This document shows positions 24,484-31,963 of a DNA stretch of 64,000 bases, piece after piece. The stretch's first letter is position 1, and the number at the start of each line of letters is the position of its first letter. The notes beneath the pieces were generated by a model. That model was not told where the DNA came from, searched no databases, and was given only the letters and a program-made list of their open reading frames with translations. Origin of the DNA: JBFWVD01 sp050246915 (GTDB lineage: Bacteria > Actinomycetota > Acidimicrobiia > Acidimicrobiales > Ilumatobacteraceae); NCBI GenBank assembly GCA_050246915.1, contig JBFWVD010000003.1:62001-126000 (forward strand), in the 5' to 3' direction. A program made the position numbers and the translations under genes.

Positions 24484-25002
24484 TTGCACGGCGAAACGAA
24501 CGAGCACGAGCGGTCGGCGCGGCGCGCCCCGAACCGACGATCTGTGCGCGCGGGCCTTGCCGGAGAGCGCCACATCGGGCATGTTGTGCTGGTGGCAAAA
24601 GGAGGCGAAGGAGCGGCCAGCCCTTCGCGCGTGGCGCTGGGTGTTGTCGGGCTGGCAGCCCTCGTCGCGACCTTTGCAGCCCTCGATGGCAGCTCGGTGC
24701 GCGGGTGGACAATCTCTTTCATCGTTGCTGTACCCGTGATGGCGCTCTCAATGATCTCCATCCTCGCCTCGGCAAGGTCGGGTCGGAGGCCGCTACTGGT
24801 GTTTGGTGCAGTACTTGCGCTCGCCTGCACGATCATCTTGCCGCTGGGAATCGGCCGTCGCTATCCCCGCCGCGGAGGCGGCGGTCCATCACCGAGCTGG
24901 GCTGACGCGGCTGCGATCACCGGAGGCGCGCTCTCAAGTGCGGCGCTCCTCATCCTCGTTGCTGTCGCAGTCCACCGAATGCGTCACCGCATCAACGGAT
25001 GA
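24484..25002 (+). CDS. Predicted membrane protein, hypothetical
   Basis: Up to 172 residues; the first 35 are Arg-rich and probably not translated, and a GTG near 24583 or 24631 could be the real start. Four hydrophobic helices are visible (SRVALGVVGLAALVATFAAL, ISFIVAVPVMALSMISILA, LLVFGAVLALACTIILPLG and AAALLILVAVAV-like). I do not recognise it. It begins 3 bases after the HNH gene stop. Confidence 0.5.
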   Translation: MHGETNEHERSARRAPNRRSVRAGLAGERHIGHVVLVAKGGEGAASPSRVALGVVGLAALVATFAALDGSSVRGWTISFIVAVPVMALSMISILASARSGRRPLLVFGAVLALACTIILPLGIGRRYPRRGGGGPSPSWADAAAITGGALSSAALLILVAVAVHRMRHRING

Positions 25003-25397
25003 CGCATGCGGAGCTGCCGCGCGGCGTGGTGCATGCGAGCATCGTCATCGGCCACTCTGGGCGGGTGCAATCCTGATTGCAGGCTGCGTTGCGTTCGGTG
25101 TGCTTGGGATCACGGTCGTCCGATCGCTCCTGGGTCGATCGCGGAGACCAGAACATCGCTGATCGCACCGATGGCGACCGATGTGCCGGTCGGATCGCGC
25201 ACCGCATGCGGCTCTTGCCCCACGCCAGCTTCAGCTGTGCGTCGAACCGTCCGAGCCATCCCGTCCGCCTCCCTACCTCCGGAAACAATCGTCTCCGCCG
25301 CTGCCGATGACCGACGAGCGCTCGGTGGATGTCCAGGCGATATGTGCGGTTCGGGTCGGCGGCGCGACTCAGCGTTCGAGGCGCTTCTCTCTGAACA
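25003..25397. other. Low-coding stretch
   Basis: About 395 bases with no convincing gene. In one plus-strand frame, 25051-25162 encodes a good membrane helix (LWAGAILIAGCVAFGVLG) followed by a basic tail and stop, but it has no plausible start and may be the remnant of a gene like the membrane protein just upstream. Confidence 0.5.
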
Positions 25398-25664
25398 TCA
25401 GGTGGGTGCACACAGTCGTTGACACGTGCGAGCGCCGTCGATTATGAGAACCATCAACTCACCGAGATGTGGTTCAGCCGCCTCGACGGTTCCCTGATCT
25501 CCGCGCAGTGACCCAACGATGTCATCCGCAAACTCGGCTACCGCGATGGGGCGGGCGCCACCAGGAGCGCTCAGCTCGTACAGGCCAACGAACACGTCGG
25601 GCCGCCATCCACTCAGCCTTCCGAGATCAACCTTCGCCCACACCCGGTACTTGAAGCTCGCCAC
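25398..25664 (-). CDS. Hypothetical protein
   Basis: 88 residues with a GTG start. The amino acid make-up is protein-like (FKYRVWAKVDLGRLSGWRPD, then PIAVAEFADDIVGSL), unlike the shadow frames around it, but no family is recognised and no Shine-Dalgarno is seen. It lies alone in the least gene-dense part of the window. Confidence 0.4.
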   Translation of the reverse strand: MASFKYRVWAKVDLGRLSGWRPDVFVGLYELSAPGGARPIAVAEFADDIVGSLRGDQGTVEAAEPHLGELMVLIIDGARTCQRLCAPT

Positions 25665-25792
25665 GACCGTAATTTCACCACGGCCACGAGCTGGGACGCG
25701 TCGCGACCTGGCTGCCGCACTGCGCTTCGCGGCAAACTCGAACCACCCACACGCAACCGCCGAGCTTCAAAGCGACCATGCAAACCGAACGG

Positions 25793-25972
25793 TCACGGAC
25801 CCGGTTCGGTCACCACGGTCCGTAGATCGGCACCGAGGCGAGTGAGCAGCGCTCGTTGTTGGCGGAGTTCGGCGAGCGCATCGAGCAGGAGGTCACGACG
25901 AATCGATACGTCGGAGCCCGGCGGCGCCATGGCTGCGGATCGTTCCACGCTGATCAGTTCGGCCCAGTTCAT
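25793..25972 (-). CDS. Small hypothetical protein under an SOS box
   Basis: 59 residues from the ATG at 25972; a GTG three codons earlier is possible. The sequence begins MNWAELISVERSAAMAPP and continues as an amphipathic helix (DLLLDALAELRQQRALLTRLG). No family is recognised. A perfect LexA-type palindrome (ACGAAC-N4-GTTCGT) lies 12 bases upstream, and a TAGTGT -10 box lies 7 bases upstream, the same layout as at the DUF222-HNH gene. It may be a small DNA-damage-induced protein; this is inferred from the operator only. Confidence 0.5.
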   Translation of the reverse strand: MNWAELISVERSAAMAPPGSDVSIRRDLLLDALAELRQQRALLTRLGADLRTVVTEPGP

Positions 25973-25984
25973 GCAGGACACACT

Positions 25985-26000
25985 ACGAACATCTGTTCGT
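25985..26000. promoter_or_regulatory. LexA/SOS box ACGAAC-N4-GTTCGT
   Basis: Perfect inverted repeat ACGAACATCTGTTCGT matching the actinobacterial SOS box. It overlaps by one base the TAGTGT -10 box on the minus strand (25985-25980) of the small gene starting at 25972. Confidence 0.72.
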
Positions 26001-26111
26001 CACGACAAGTAGCCCCCTAAGGCAATGAGGTGATGGGGAGACCGGGTGACAGGGTCGACATGAGCCCGACGAGACGGCGACCCCGAGGGCGCAAGTCTCC
26101 ATCGGTCCCCG

Positions 26112-26117
26112 TAGCCT
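26112..26117 (+). promoter_or_regulatory. -10 box (TAGCCT), leaderless promoter
   Basis: TAGCCT is 6 bases before the ATG at 26124. Confidence 0.45.
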
Positions 26118-26123
26118 GAGGCC

Positions 26124-26690
26124 ATGACCGAAACACCGCGCTGGCGAGGTGTGAACCACCTGGCCCTCGTCACCAACGACATGGACGCCACCGTGCGGTT
26201 CTGGCACGGTGTCCTCGGCGCCGAGCTGGTCGCCACCATCGGCACCCCCGAGTTCCGCCACTACTTCTTCGACATCGGGGTCGGCACGGTGGCGTTCTTC
26301 GAGTACACCGACCGCCCCGTGTCGACGTTCGCCAAGCCGGCCGGCATCCCCGACCCACGCGCGATCCAGTTCGACCATCTCTCCCTCGACCTCGACGACG
26401 AGGCCGCACTCGAGGCCCTGCACGATCGCCTCGTCGAGTTCGGATGCGAGGTCACCACCACCATCGATCACGGCTTCATCCGGTCGATCTACTTCACCGA
26501 TCCCAACGGCATCGCCCTCGAAGCCTCGTGGTGGACCAAGCCTGTCGTCCGTGACGTGGCCGATGCCGAGACACGCTCCTCGCTGTTCCTCGATCCGAAC
26601 CCGGTGCCGGCCGTCGTCGAAGCGATGGCGGGAACATTGCGCTCGACACCACGAACGACATTGGTCGACGAACCGACCCCCGCCGCCTGA
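26124..26690 (+). CDS. VOC-family protein (glyoxalase-like)
   Basis: 188 residues. WRGVNHLALVTNDMDATVRFWHG begins the first beta-alpha-beta-beta-beta unit with its metal-binding His, QFDHLSLDLDD gives a second His and YFTDPNGIALEASWW ends with the metal-binding Glu. It resembles metal-dependent dioxygenase or isomerase-like proteins of the vicinal oxygen chelate superfamily. The 40-residue C-terminal tail is disordered. It is monocistronic and convergent with the molybdenum hydroxylase-like gene. The substrate is unknown. Confidence 0.86.
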   Translation: MTETPRWRGVNHLALVTNDMDATVRFWHGVLGAELVATIGTPEFRHYFFDIGVGTVAFFEYTDRPVSTFAKPAGIPDPRAIQFDHLSLDLDDEAALEALHDRLVEFGCEVTTTIDHGFIRSIYFTDPNGIALEASWWTKPVVRDVADAETRSSLFLDPNPVPAVVEAMAGTLRSTPRTTLVDEPTPAA

Positions 26691-26706
26691 GACACAGGCC
26701 TCAGGC
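26685..26706. terminator. Hairpin between convergent genes
   Basis: GCCTGAG and CTCAGGC pair across 8 bases. The left arm contains the stop codon of the VOC gene and the right arm that of the opposite gene (stop at 26701), so one hairpin can serve both convergent genes. Confidence 0.5.
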
Positions 26707-28215
26707 CTGCAGCGGCCACCGAGGAGCGAACCCGGACTCGCGCCAGGCTGCCGCGGCGACCGCCGCGAACACGGCGTCCGAACCGTTCACCGACGCTGCG
26801 GCTGACGATTCGATGTGCACCTCGACCTCCGGCATGTCGACGGCGCGAAGGATCCCGAACGAGCGGATGGTGAGGTCGTGCACCTGTCCGGTCGCGTCGA
26901 CGTACAGACCCTCACTGCGGACCCAGCCGAGCGCCTGATGCACTGCTCCGATGCAGTACGAGCGCAGCGTCACTTCGTCCAACACCTCGCCGCAATTCAC
27001 GTTGACAACGACCCGATCGCCATCGAACCACGCGGATGCCCGTGCGCCATCGGGGGACAGAATCTCGTCGGGACCGTCACGCAACGATGACAACACCACC
27101 GCCATCTCGACCCATCCAGCACCGCGGATGTCGATCGAGGTCGGTGGCCCGGCGACATCGACCTCTTCGACAGTGACCATCGGTGCCATCGCGGCGATGA
27201 CCGCGCCTACGCCAGGCGTCGATGCCACACGAACCACGCCCGATCCGTCCGATCGCACCGCCACGGCCATCGGTGGCCGCTTTGCCCCGAACCGGACCAC
27301 ATCCTCACGGCTGTAGACCACCCGCACGGCCCGCCCGTGCTCGTCCGCCAGCCGACGCGCCACCGCACCGATGTCGTTGTTCGCCTTACCTCCGAACGCT
27401 CCACCGTTGCCGGTCAGCGCGGCGGGTTCGCCCCCGGGAACACACCACGTCGCGTCGGGTTCGAGATAGGCCGGTTCCACCCACGTCGTTTGCAGCGTAC
27501 GATCCCACTCCCCCGGCGGCAGCTCGATCGGCCATGACGGAGGCACGGTCGTGCGACGGCCCTGCACCTTGCCGGCCGACGCGCGCGCGTCGCGCAACGT
27601 CTCAGCAACGTGCCACTGACCGTCGACATCGATCACTGCCACCAACGCATCGCTCGGTGCGGTGTCGTCGGCGAACCCACCCTGGCCGAGCGCCACCTCG
27701 GGCGAAACGCGCTGCGGTGATCGTCCCTCGATGGTGACACGCCGCGTGGCCGCGTCGAGATCTCGCAGCCGATGCGGCGCACCGAGTTGCTCCCCGGCTT
27801 CGACGATGGTCTGCCAACCCGTGCAACGACACAGATGCGCCAGCAGCGACTGTCCGACTGCAGCGCGATTGGTGACATCGACGCCTCCGGCGAGACGCAT
27901 GATGATCCCCGGCGTGCAGAACCCGCACTGGCTTCCGCCGGTGGCACACAACGCCTCGGCCCACGACGTCGCCTCCGGCAGCCCCTCGACCGTCGTCACC
28001 GACCGTCCGACGACGCGAGCAACCGGCGTGACACAGGCGACCCTCGGTTGCCCGTCGACCCACACGGTGCAGCAGCCGCACTGCCCTTGTGGACTGCACC
28101 CGTCCTTGGCCGAATGGACGCCGAGATGATCACGGAGTGCGTCGAGCAAGGAGCCAGCAGATGCCGGCACCTCCACGGTGACTCCGTTCACGAGAAAGCC
28201 GACCGTTGTCGTCAC
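26701..28215 (-). CDS. Miniature molybdenum hydroxylase: [2Fe-2S] domain fused to a shortened Mo-binding domain
   Basis: 504 residues from the GTG at 28215. Residues 1-150 form the xanthine dehydrogenase iron-sulfur subunit with both cluster motifs: CSPQGQCGCC plus a distal Cys, and CGFCTPG paired with CRCTG. The rest is a cut-down molybdopterin subunit: GNGGAFGGKANND followed by VRVVYSREDVVRF and, near the end, GAVHQALGWVRSEGLYVD resemble pieces of XdhA-large, but most of the normal 750-residue subunit is absent and the C-terminal GE active-site motif reads NGSD. Function and even Mo binding are uncertain; no FAD or large partner subunit is adjacent. Confidence 0.75.
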   Translation of the reverse strand: MTTTVGFLVNGVTVEVPASAGSLLDALRDHLGVHSAKDGCSPQGQCGCCTVWVDGQPRVACVTPVARVVGRSVTTVEGLPEATSWAEALCATGGSQCGFCTPGIIMRLAGGVDVTNRAAVGQSLLAHLCRCTGWQTIVEAGEQLGAPHRLRDLDAATRRVTIEGRSPQRVSPEVALGQGGFADDTAPSDALVAVIDVDGQWHVAETLRDARASAGKVQGRRTTVPPSWPIELPPGEWDRTLQTTWVEPAYLEPDATWCVPGGEPAALTGNGGAFGGKANNDIGAVARRLADEHGRAVRVVYSREDVVRFGAKRPPMAVAVRSDGSGVVRVASTPGVGAVIAAMAPMVTVEEVDVAGPPTSIDIRGAGWVEMAVVLSSLRDGPDEILSPDGARASAWFDGDRVVVNVNCGEVLDEVTLRSYCIGAVHQALGWVRSEGLYVDATGQVHDLTIRSFGILRAVDMPEVEVHIESSAAASVNGSDAVFAAVAAAAWRESGFAPRWPLQA

Positions 28216-28241
28216 GGTCAGCGAGGTTACGTTGGGGGGCC

Positions 28242-29153
28242 GTGAAGCCCCTCTCTCGCCGAACCTTCCTGGCCGCTTCCACCAGCGCGGTGGTCCTGGC
28301 CGCATGTGGCAACGATTCGGGTGGCGGTAGCGCCACCGCGAACACGTCGGCAGGCGGCACCATCGACCTCGACAACGTGAAGCCCGGCAAGTACGACATC
28401 GGATCGCGCTTCGCCCCCGGCACTCACGTGAGCGGCGTTCCCAACCAGCGCATCCCGGTCGTCCTCATCAACACCTCCGACCAATCAGCGGTGAGCAAAG
28501 GACCTGACACCTTCACCGCGCAGTTGTCGTTGGCCGGTGAAGCGAAGGGCGCTCCCATCACCTTCACCCGCCGGCAAGAGGGAATCCCCGCTCCCTACTG
28601 GGTGGCCAGCGCCACCTTCGACGAGCCCGGCACCTGGGACATCCTGGCCACGTTCCCCGACGGGAGTCAGGCCGTGAAGGCCCTCAGCGTGCTCGGACCC
28701 GAGGCCAATCTCATCCCGACCATCGGCAGCAAACTCGTTTCGGTCGACACGCCCACCGTGGCGTCGGCGCAGGGCGTCAACCCGATTTGCACTGCGTCGC
28801 CCCAGTGCCCGCTCCACTCGGTGTCGCTCAGCGAGGCCATGGCCGCCGGTAAGCCCATCGCGTTGCTCATCGGAACTCCGGCCTATTGCCAGACCGGCAT
28901 CTGTGGCCCGGTGCTGGACCTGCTGGTCGCCGAGCAGAAGAACTACGCGGGCAAGATCGAGATGATCCACGCCGAGGTGTACACCAAGGCCTACACCGGC
29001 GCCGACACGCCGACGACGCTCGCTGTCGAGCAGTACCACCTCACCTTCGAGCCCTACCTCGTGGTGGCCGACGCCACCGGCACCATCGTCGCCCGTCTCG
29101 ACGCGATCTGGGACGCCGACGAGCTGAAGAGCTCACTCGACCTGATCTCCTGA
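28242..29153 (+). CDS. Tat-exported lipoprotein with thioredoxin-like domain
   Basis: 303 residues with a GTG start after a G-rich Shine-Dalgarno. The signal peptide holds a twin-arginine motif (SRRTFLAAS) and a lipobox (VVLAAC), so it is folded in the cytoplasm, exported by Tat and lipid-anchored. Residues 45-160 form a beta-rich domain; residues 190-300 resemble a thioredoxin fold with CQTGIC in the redox position (CxxxC rather than CxxC) and FEPYLVVADATGTIVARL as the cis-Pro-like strand. It may be an extracytoplasmic thiol protein. The start is 26 bases from the divergent molybdenum hydroxylase-like gene, and its stop overlaps the ABC-F start. Confidence 0.72.
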   Translation: MKPLSRRTFLAASTSAVVLAACGNDSGGGSATANTSAGGTIDLDNVKPGKYDIGSRFAPGTHVSGVPNQRIPVVLINTSDQSAVSKGPDTFTAQLSLAGEAKGAPITFTRRQEGIPAPYWVASATFDEPGTWDILATFPDGSQAVKALSVLGPEANLIPTIGSKLVSVDTPTVASAQGVNPICTASPQCPLHSVSLSEAMAAGKPIALLIGTPAYCQTGICGPVLDLLVAEQKNYAGKIEMIHAEVYTKAYTGADTPTTLAVEQYHLTFEPYLVVADATGTIVARLDAIWDADELKSSLDLIS

Positions 29154-30769
29154 TGGCGACGCTCGTCGCCGAGAACCTGCGCGTCACGCGCGGGCCAGCG
29201 GTGGTGCTCGACGGCATCAGCGTCACCGTCGCCCCACGCCATCGCATTGGGGTGGTCGGTCCCAACGGTGTCGGGAAGTCGACGCTCCTTCAGACACTCG
29301 CCGGTACGGTCGCCCTCGACGCCGGGTCGGTGAACACACTGCCCCCGACCGCGCTCGTCGGATATCTCGCGCAGGAGCCCGAACGCCGCGCTGGGGAGAC
29401 GGTCCGCCAGTTCCTGGCTCGTCGCACCGGGGTCAGCGACGCCGAGGCCGAGCTCGAAGCGGCGACCGCCGCTCTGACCGAAGGCACCGACGACTGCGCC
29501 GATCGCTACGACCTCGCCCTGCACCGATGGCTGGAGCTCGGCGCCGCCGACCTCGACCAACGTGCCGAGCAGGTGTGCGAGCAGTGCGGTCTGGGGGCCG
29601 ATCTGCTCGATCGGGAGATGTCAGTGCTGTCGGGTGGTGAGGCGGCCCGAGCGGGGCTGGCCGCGGTGTTGCTGAGCCGGTTCGACATCTTCCTGCTCGA
29701 CGAACCGACCAACAATCTCGATGTCGCCGGTCTCGCCCTGCTCGAGGCGTTCGTGCTCTCGCTCGAGGCGCCGGTTGTCGTCGTGTCGCACGATCGTCGG
29801 TTCCTTTCGGCCACGGTCACCGAGGTGCTCGAGCTCGACGAGCGCCATCGCGCCGCCGCGCTGTTCGGGGGTGGTTGGGACGCGTACCTCGAGGCGCGCG
29901 CCGTCGCGCGGCGTCACGCCGAAGAGGCGTATGAGACCTACGCCGACAAGCGCAGCGAGCTGTCCGGTCAGGCACAGCGCATCCAGGAGTGGTCAGCCAA
30001 GGGCGCGCTCAAAGCGCAGAAGCGACCAAAGGACAACGACAAGATCGGCCGCAAGCTCAAGGTCGCGTCCAGCGAACAGCTGGCTGGCAAAGCGTCGCGG
30101 GCTGAGCGTCAACTGGAGCGTCTCGAGACCGTCGAGAAGCCCTGGGAGCCATGGCAGCTGCGCCTCGAGCTGAAGGTCGCACCACGCTCGGGAGCGGTGA
30201 TGGCACGGCTGTCCCAGGCGGTAATCGAACAAGGCGACTTCCGACTCGGCCCCATCGACGTGGCGATCGATTCGGGCGAGCGTGTCCGCATCAGCGGCCC
30301 CAACGGATCCGGCAAGTCAACCCTGATTGACGCGTTGCTCGGTCGACGCGACCTCGTCTCGGGCTCGCAGTGGATGGGGCCCGGCGTGATCGTGGGTGAA
30401 CTCGACCAGCGTCGCACCGTCCTGAGCGGTCACCATGAATCGCTGCTCGAGGCGTTCCGCTCCGAGACCGGGATGCTCGAGCCAGAAGCCCGGACGCTGC
30501 TGGCGAAATTCGGCCTGGTTCGTGAGCACGTGCTGCGCTCCACCGACACGTTGTCGCCCGGCGAGCGCACCCGCGCACTGCTCGCGCTGTTCATGGCGAA
30601 CGGGACCAACTGCCTCGTTCTCGACGAGCCGACGAACCATCTCGATCTACCGGCCATCGAGCAACTGGAGATTGCGCTCGACACCTGGACCGGCACGCTC
30701 ATCGTCGTGACGCACGATCGGGCGTTCGCGGAGGCGATCCGAGTCGATCGTGAGATCACCCTCGGGTGA
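29153..30769 (+). CDS. ABC-F family ATP-binding protein
   Basis: 538 residues with two ABC domains and no membrane segments. Domain 1 has Walker A GPNGVGKST, signature LSGGEAARAG and Walker B FLLDEPTNNLD; domain 2 has GPNGSGKST, LSPGERTRAL and LVLDEPTNHLD. The linker of about 70 charged residues between them is the P-site tRNA-interaction region of ABC-F factors. These proteins act on the ribosome, as translation factors or as antibiotic-resistance proteins. The ATG overlaps the stop of the lipoprotein gene (TGATG). A perfect dispersed palindrome coincides with the second Walker A. Confidence 0.92.
   Translation: MATLVAENLRVTRGPAVVLDGISVTVAPRHRIGVVGPNGVGKSTLLQTLAGTVALDAGSVNTLPPTALVGYLAQEPERRAGETVRQFLARRTGVSDAEAELEAATAALTEGTDDCADRYDLALHRWLELGAADLDQRAEQVCEQCGLGADLLDREMSVLSGGEAARAGLAAVLLSRFDIFLLDEPTNNLDVAGLALLEAFVLSLEAPVVVVSHDRRFLSATVTEVLELDERHRAAALFGGGWDAYLEARAVARRHAEEAYETYADKRSELSGQAQRIQEWSAKGALKAQKRPKDNDKIGRKLKVASSEQLAGKASRAERQLERLETVEKPWEPWQLRLELKVAPRSGAVMARLSQAVIEQGDFRLGPIDVAIDSGERVRISGPNGSGKSTLIDALLGRRDLVSGSQWMGPGVIVGELDQRRTVLSGHHESLLEAFRSETGMLEPEARTLLAKFGLVREHVLRSTDTLSPGERTRALLALFMANGTNCLVLDEPTNHLDLPAIEQLEIALDTWTGTLIVVTHDRAFAEAIRVDREITLG
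30316..30331. repeat. Dispersed palindrome GTCAAC-N4-ATTGAC
   Basis: GTCAACCCTGATTGAC encodes part of the second Walker A region (Ser-Thr-Leu-Ile-Asp) of the ABC-F gene and matches the GTCAAY-N4-RTTGAC pattern at every position. Confidence 0.75.
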
Positions 30770-30793
30770 CGCTCACCTGAGCCGACACCGACC

Positions 30794-30863
30794 GAAACTC
30801 TGGAGTTTCCGTACACACCTTGTGTAGGAATCCTCCAGTCTGGCGCAGGCGCCAGACTGGAGG
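30794..30863. terminator. Three consecutive hairpins between convergent genes
   Basis: GAAACTC/GAGTTTC (30794-30809, 7-bp stem), TACACA/TGTGTA (30812-30826, 6-bp stem) and CCTCCAGTCTGGCG/CGCCAGACTGGAGG (30832-30863, perfect 14-bp stem, loop CAGG) fill the 99-bp gap between the ABC-F stop and the erpA stop. The third is a strong bidirectional terminator-like hairpin without a T-tract. Confidence 0.8.
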
Positions 30864-30868
30864 TCAGG

Positions 30869-31189
30869 TCAGCTGAAGCTCTGGCCGCAGCCGCAGCTGC
30901 GCGAGGCGTTCGGGTTGTTGATGGAGAACCCGGCCTGGTTCAGCCCATCCTTGTAGTCCAAGGTGGCGCCGGCGAGCAGCTGAGCGCTCGACGCGTCGAC
31001 CAGGACTTTGACGCCGTTGAACTCGGCGAGGTTGTCATCGGCGGCGACATCGCCATCGAAGAACATCTCGTACGAGAAGCCCGAGCAGCCGCCCGGGCGG
31101 ACAGCCACGCGCAGGGCCAGGGACGTGTCGCCTTCGGCTTCGATGAGTTCGGCGACCTTGCGGGCTGCGGTATCGGTGAGGGTGATCAC
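30869..31189 (-). CDS. erpA: A-type iron-sulfur cluster assembly protein
   Basis: 106 residues from the GTG at 31189, with an AGGAGG Shine-Dalgarno upstream. The three invariant Cys of the HesB/IscA/ErpA family are C35 (PGGCSGFSYEM) and C99 and C101 (SRSCGCGQSFS). It accepts a nascent cluster and hands it to target enzymes. The SufR-like regulator encoded just upstream on the same strand strengthens the Fe-S assignment, and the Mrp carrier gene lies divergently beyond that. Confidence 0.92.
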   Translation of the reverse strand: MITLTDTAARKVAELIEAEGDTSLALRVAVRPGGCSGFSYEMFFDGDVAADDNLAEFNGVKVLVDASSAQLLAGATLDYKDGLNQAGFSINNPNASRSCGCGQSFS

Positions 31190-31224
31190 GGAGGTCCTCC
31201 TGCTTGGGTGGTGCGTGGGAAAAG

Positions 31225-31902
31225 CTACCTGCTGGACAGGGTCAACTGACAGGGCTCGCGGTGTTCCAGAGAATGGAACTCGTCGAGGTCGGCGTCGCCC
31301 ATGGCGTTCACGAAGCCCTCCATCATTCCCCGATGCAACGAGCACACGAGGTGCGGGAAGGCCTCGGCCAGTTCCCGGAACGGGCAGTGGGCGAATCCGA
31401 TCACTGCGCTGGAGCCGTCGGTGGACGTGTCGGCCTCGCCGACCTGGGGATCGAAGCCCAGCGCGTCGAGGCGATGCACGAGAGCCTCGAGGCAACTCGG
31501 CGCCCGCCGATAGCGGCCCGCGTCGACGGCACCTTGCTCGCGGCCGACCTCGGATGCTTCTTCGGCGCCGAGCCCGGCCCGATCGGCCATGCGTACGAGC
31601 ATGGCCGCCAGCATGGGGAAGGTGGGCGGTTCGAGACCCAACGACGGAGCGTCTCCGGAGATGGAGTACAGGTGTTGCGGGCGGCCGACTGCCTGCTTGG
31701 CCGAGATCTCGACGTCGAGCAGCCCGACCTCGCGCATGCGCTCCAGATGGGGCCGAACGGTGTTGGCGTGCAGATCGAGTGATTCAGCGATCTCCGCGGT
31801 ACCCAGCGGCCTCGGAGAACGGGCCAACTCGAGGTAGATGGCGTAGCGCGTGTTGTCGCCCAGGGCCTTGAGCACATCGAGGCGGCCCGCCGGTACGTCC
31901 AC
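31225..31902 (-). CDS. SufR-like helix-turn-helix regulator with Cys ligands
   Basis: 225 residues from the GTG at 31902. Residues 5-85 form an ArsR/DeoR-type winged helix (RLDVLKALGDNTRYAIYLELA, then DLHANTVRPHLERMREVGLL). The C-terminal half carries C173 (HCPFRELAEAF), C187 (LVCSLHRGMMEG) and C218 (REPCQLTL), the pattern of Fe-S-sensing SufR-like repressors. It probably senses Fe-S or redox status and regulates erpA 35 bases downstream. The exact family name is inferred. Confidence 0.78.
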   Translation of the reverse strand: MDVPAGRLDVLKALGDNTRYAIYLELARSPRPLGTAEIAESLDLHANTVRPHLERMREVGLLDVEISAKQAVGRPQHLYSISGDAPSLGLEPPTFPMLAAMLVRMADRAGLGAEEASEVGREQGAVDAGRYRRAPSCLEALVHRLDALGFDPQVGEADTSTDGSSAVIGFAHCPFRELAEAFPHLVCSLHRGMMEGFVNAMGDADLDEFHSLEHREPCQLTLSSR

Positions 31903-31951
31903 AGCTCGGAGATTACACGGCGTCGGCCGGGAAATTGCGGGCGGACCACGG

Positions 31952-31957
31952 TAAATT
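31952..31957 (+). promoter_or_regulatory. -10 box (TAAATT), leaderless promoter
   Basis: TAAATT is 6 bases before the GTG at 31964. Confidence 0.45.
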
Positions 31958-31963
31958 GGCTGC

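Noticed and set aside
24992..25411. 139-codon minus-strand frame in the low-coding stretch
   Set aside because: Arg/Pro/Ser-rich and without domain, Shine-Dalgarno or -10 support; similar frames occur on the opposite strand in the same place.
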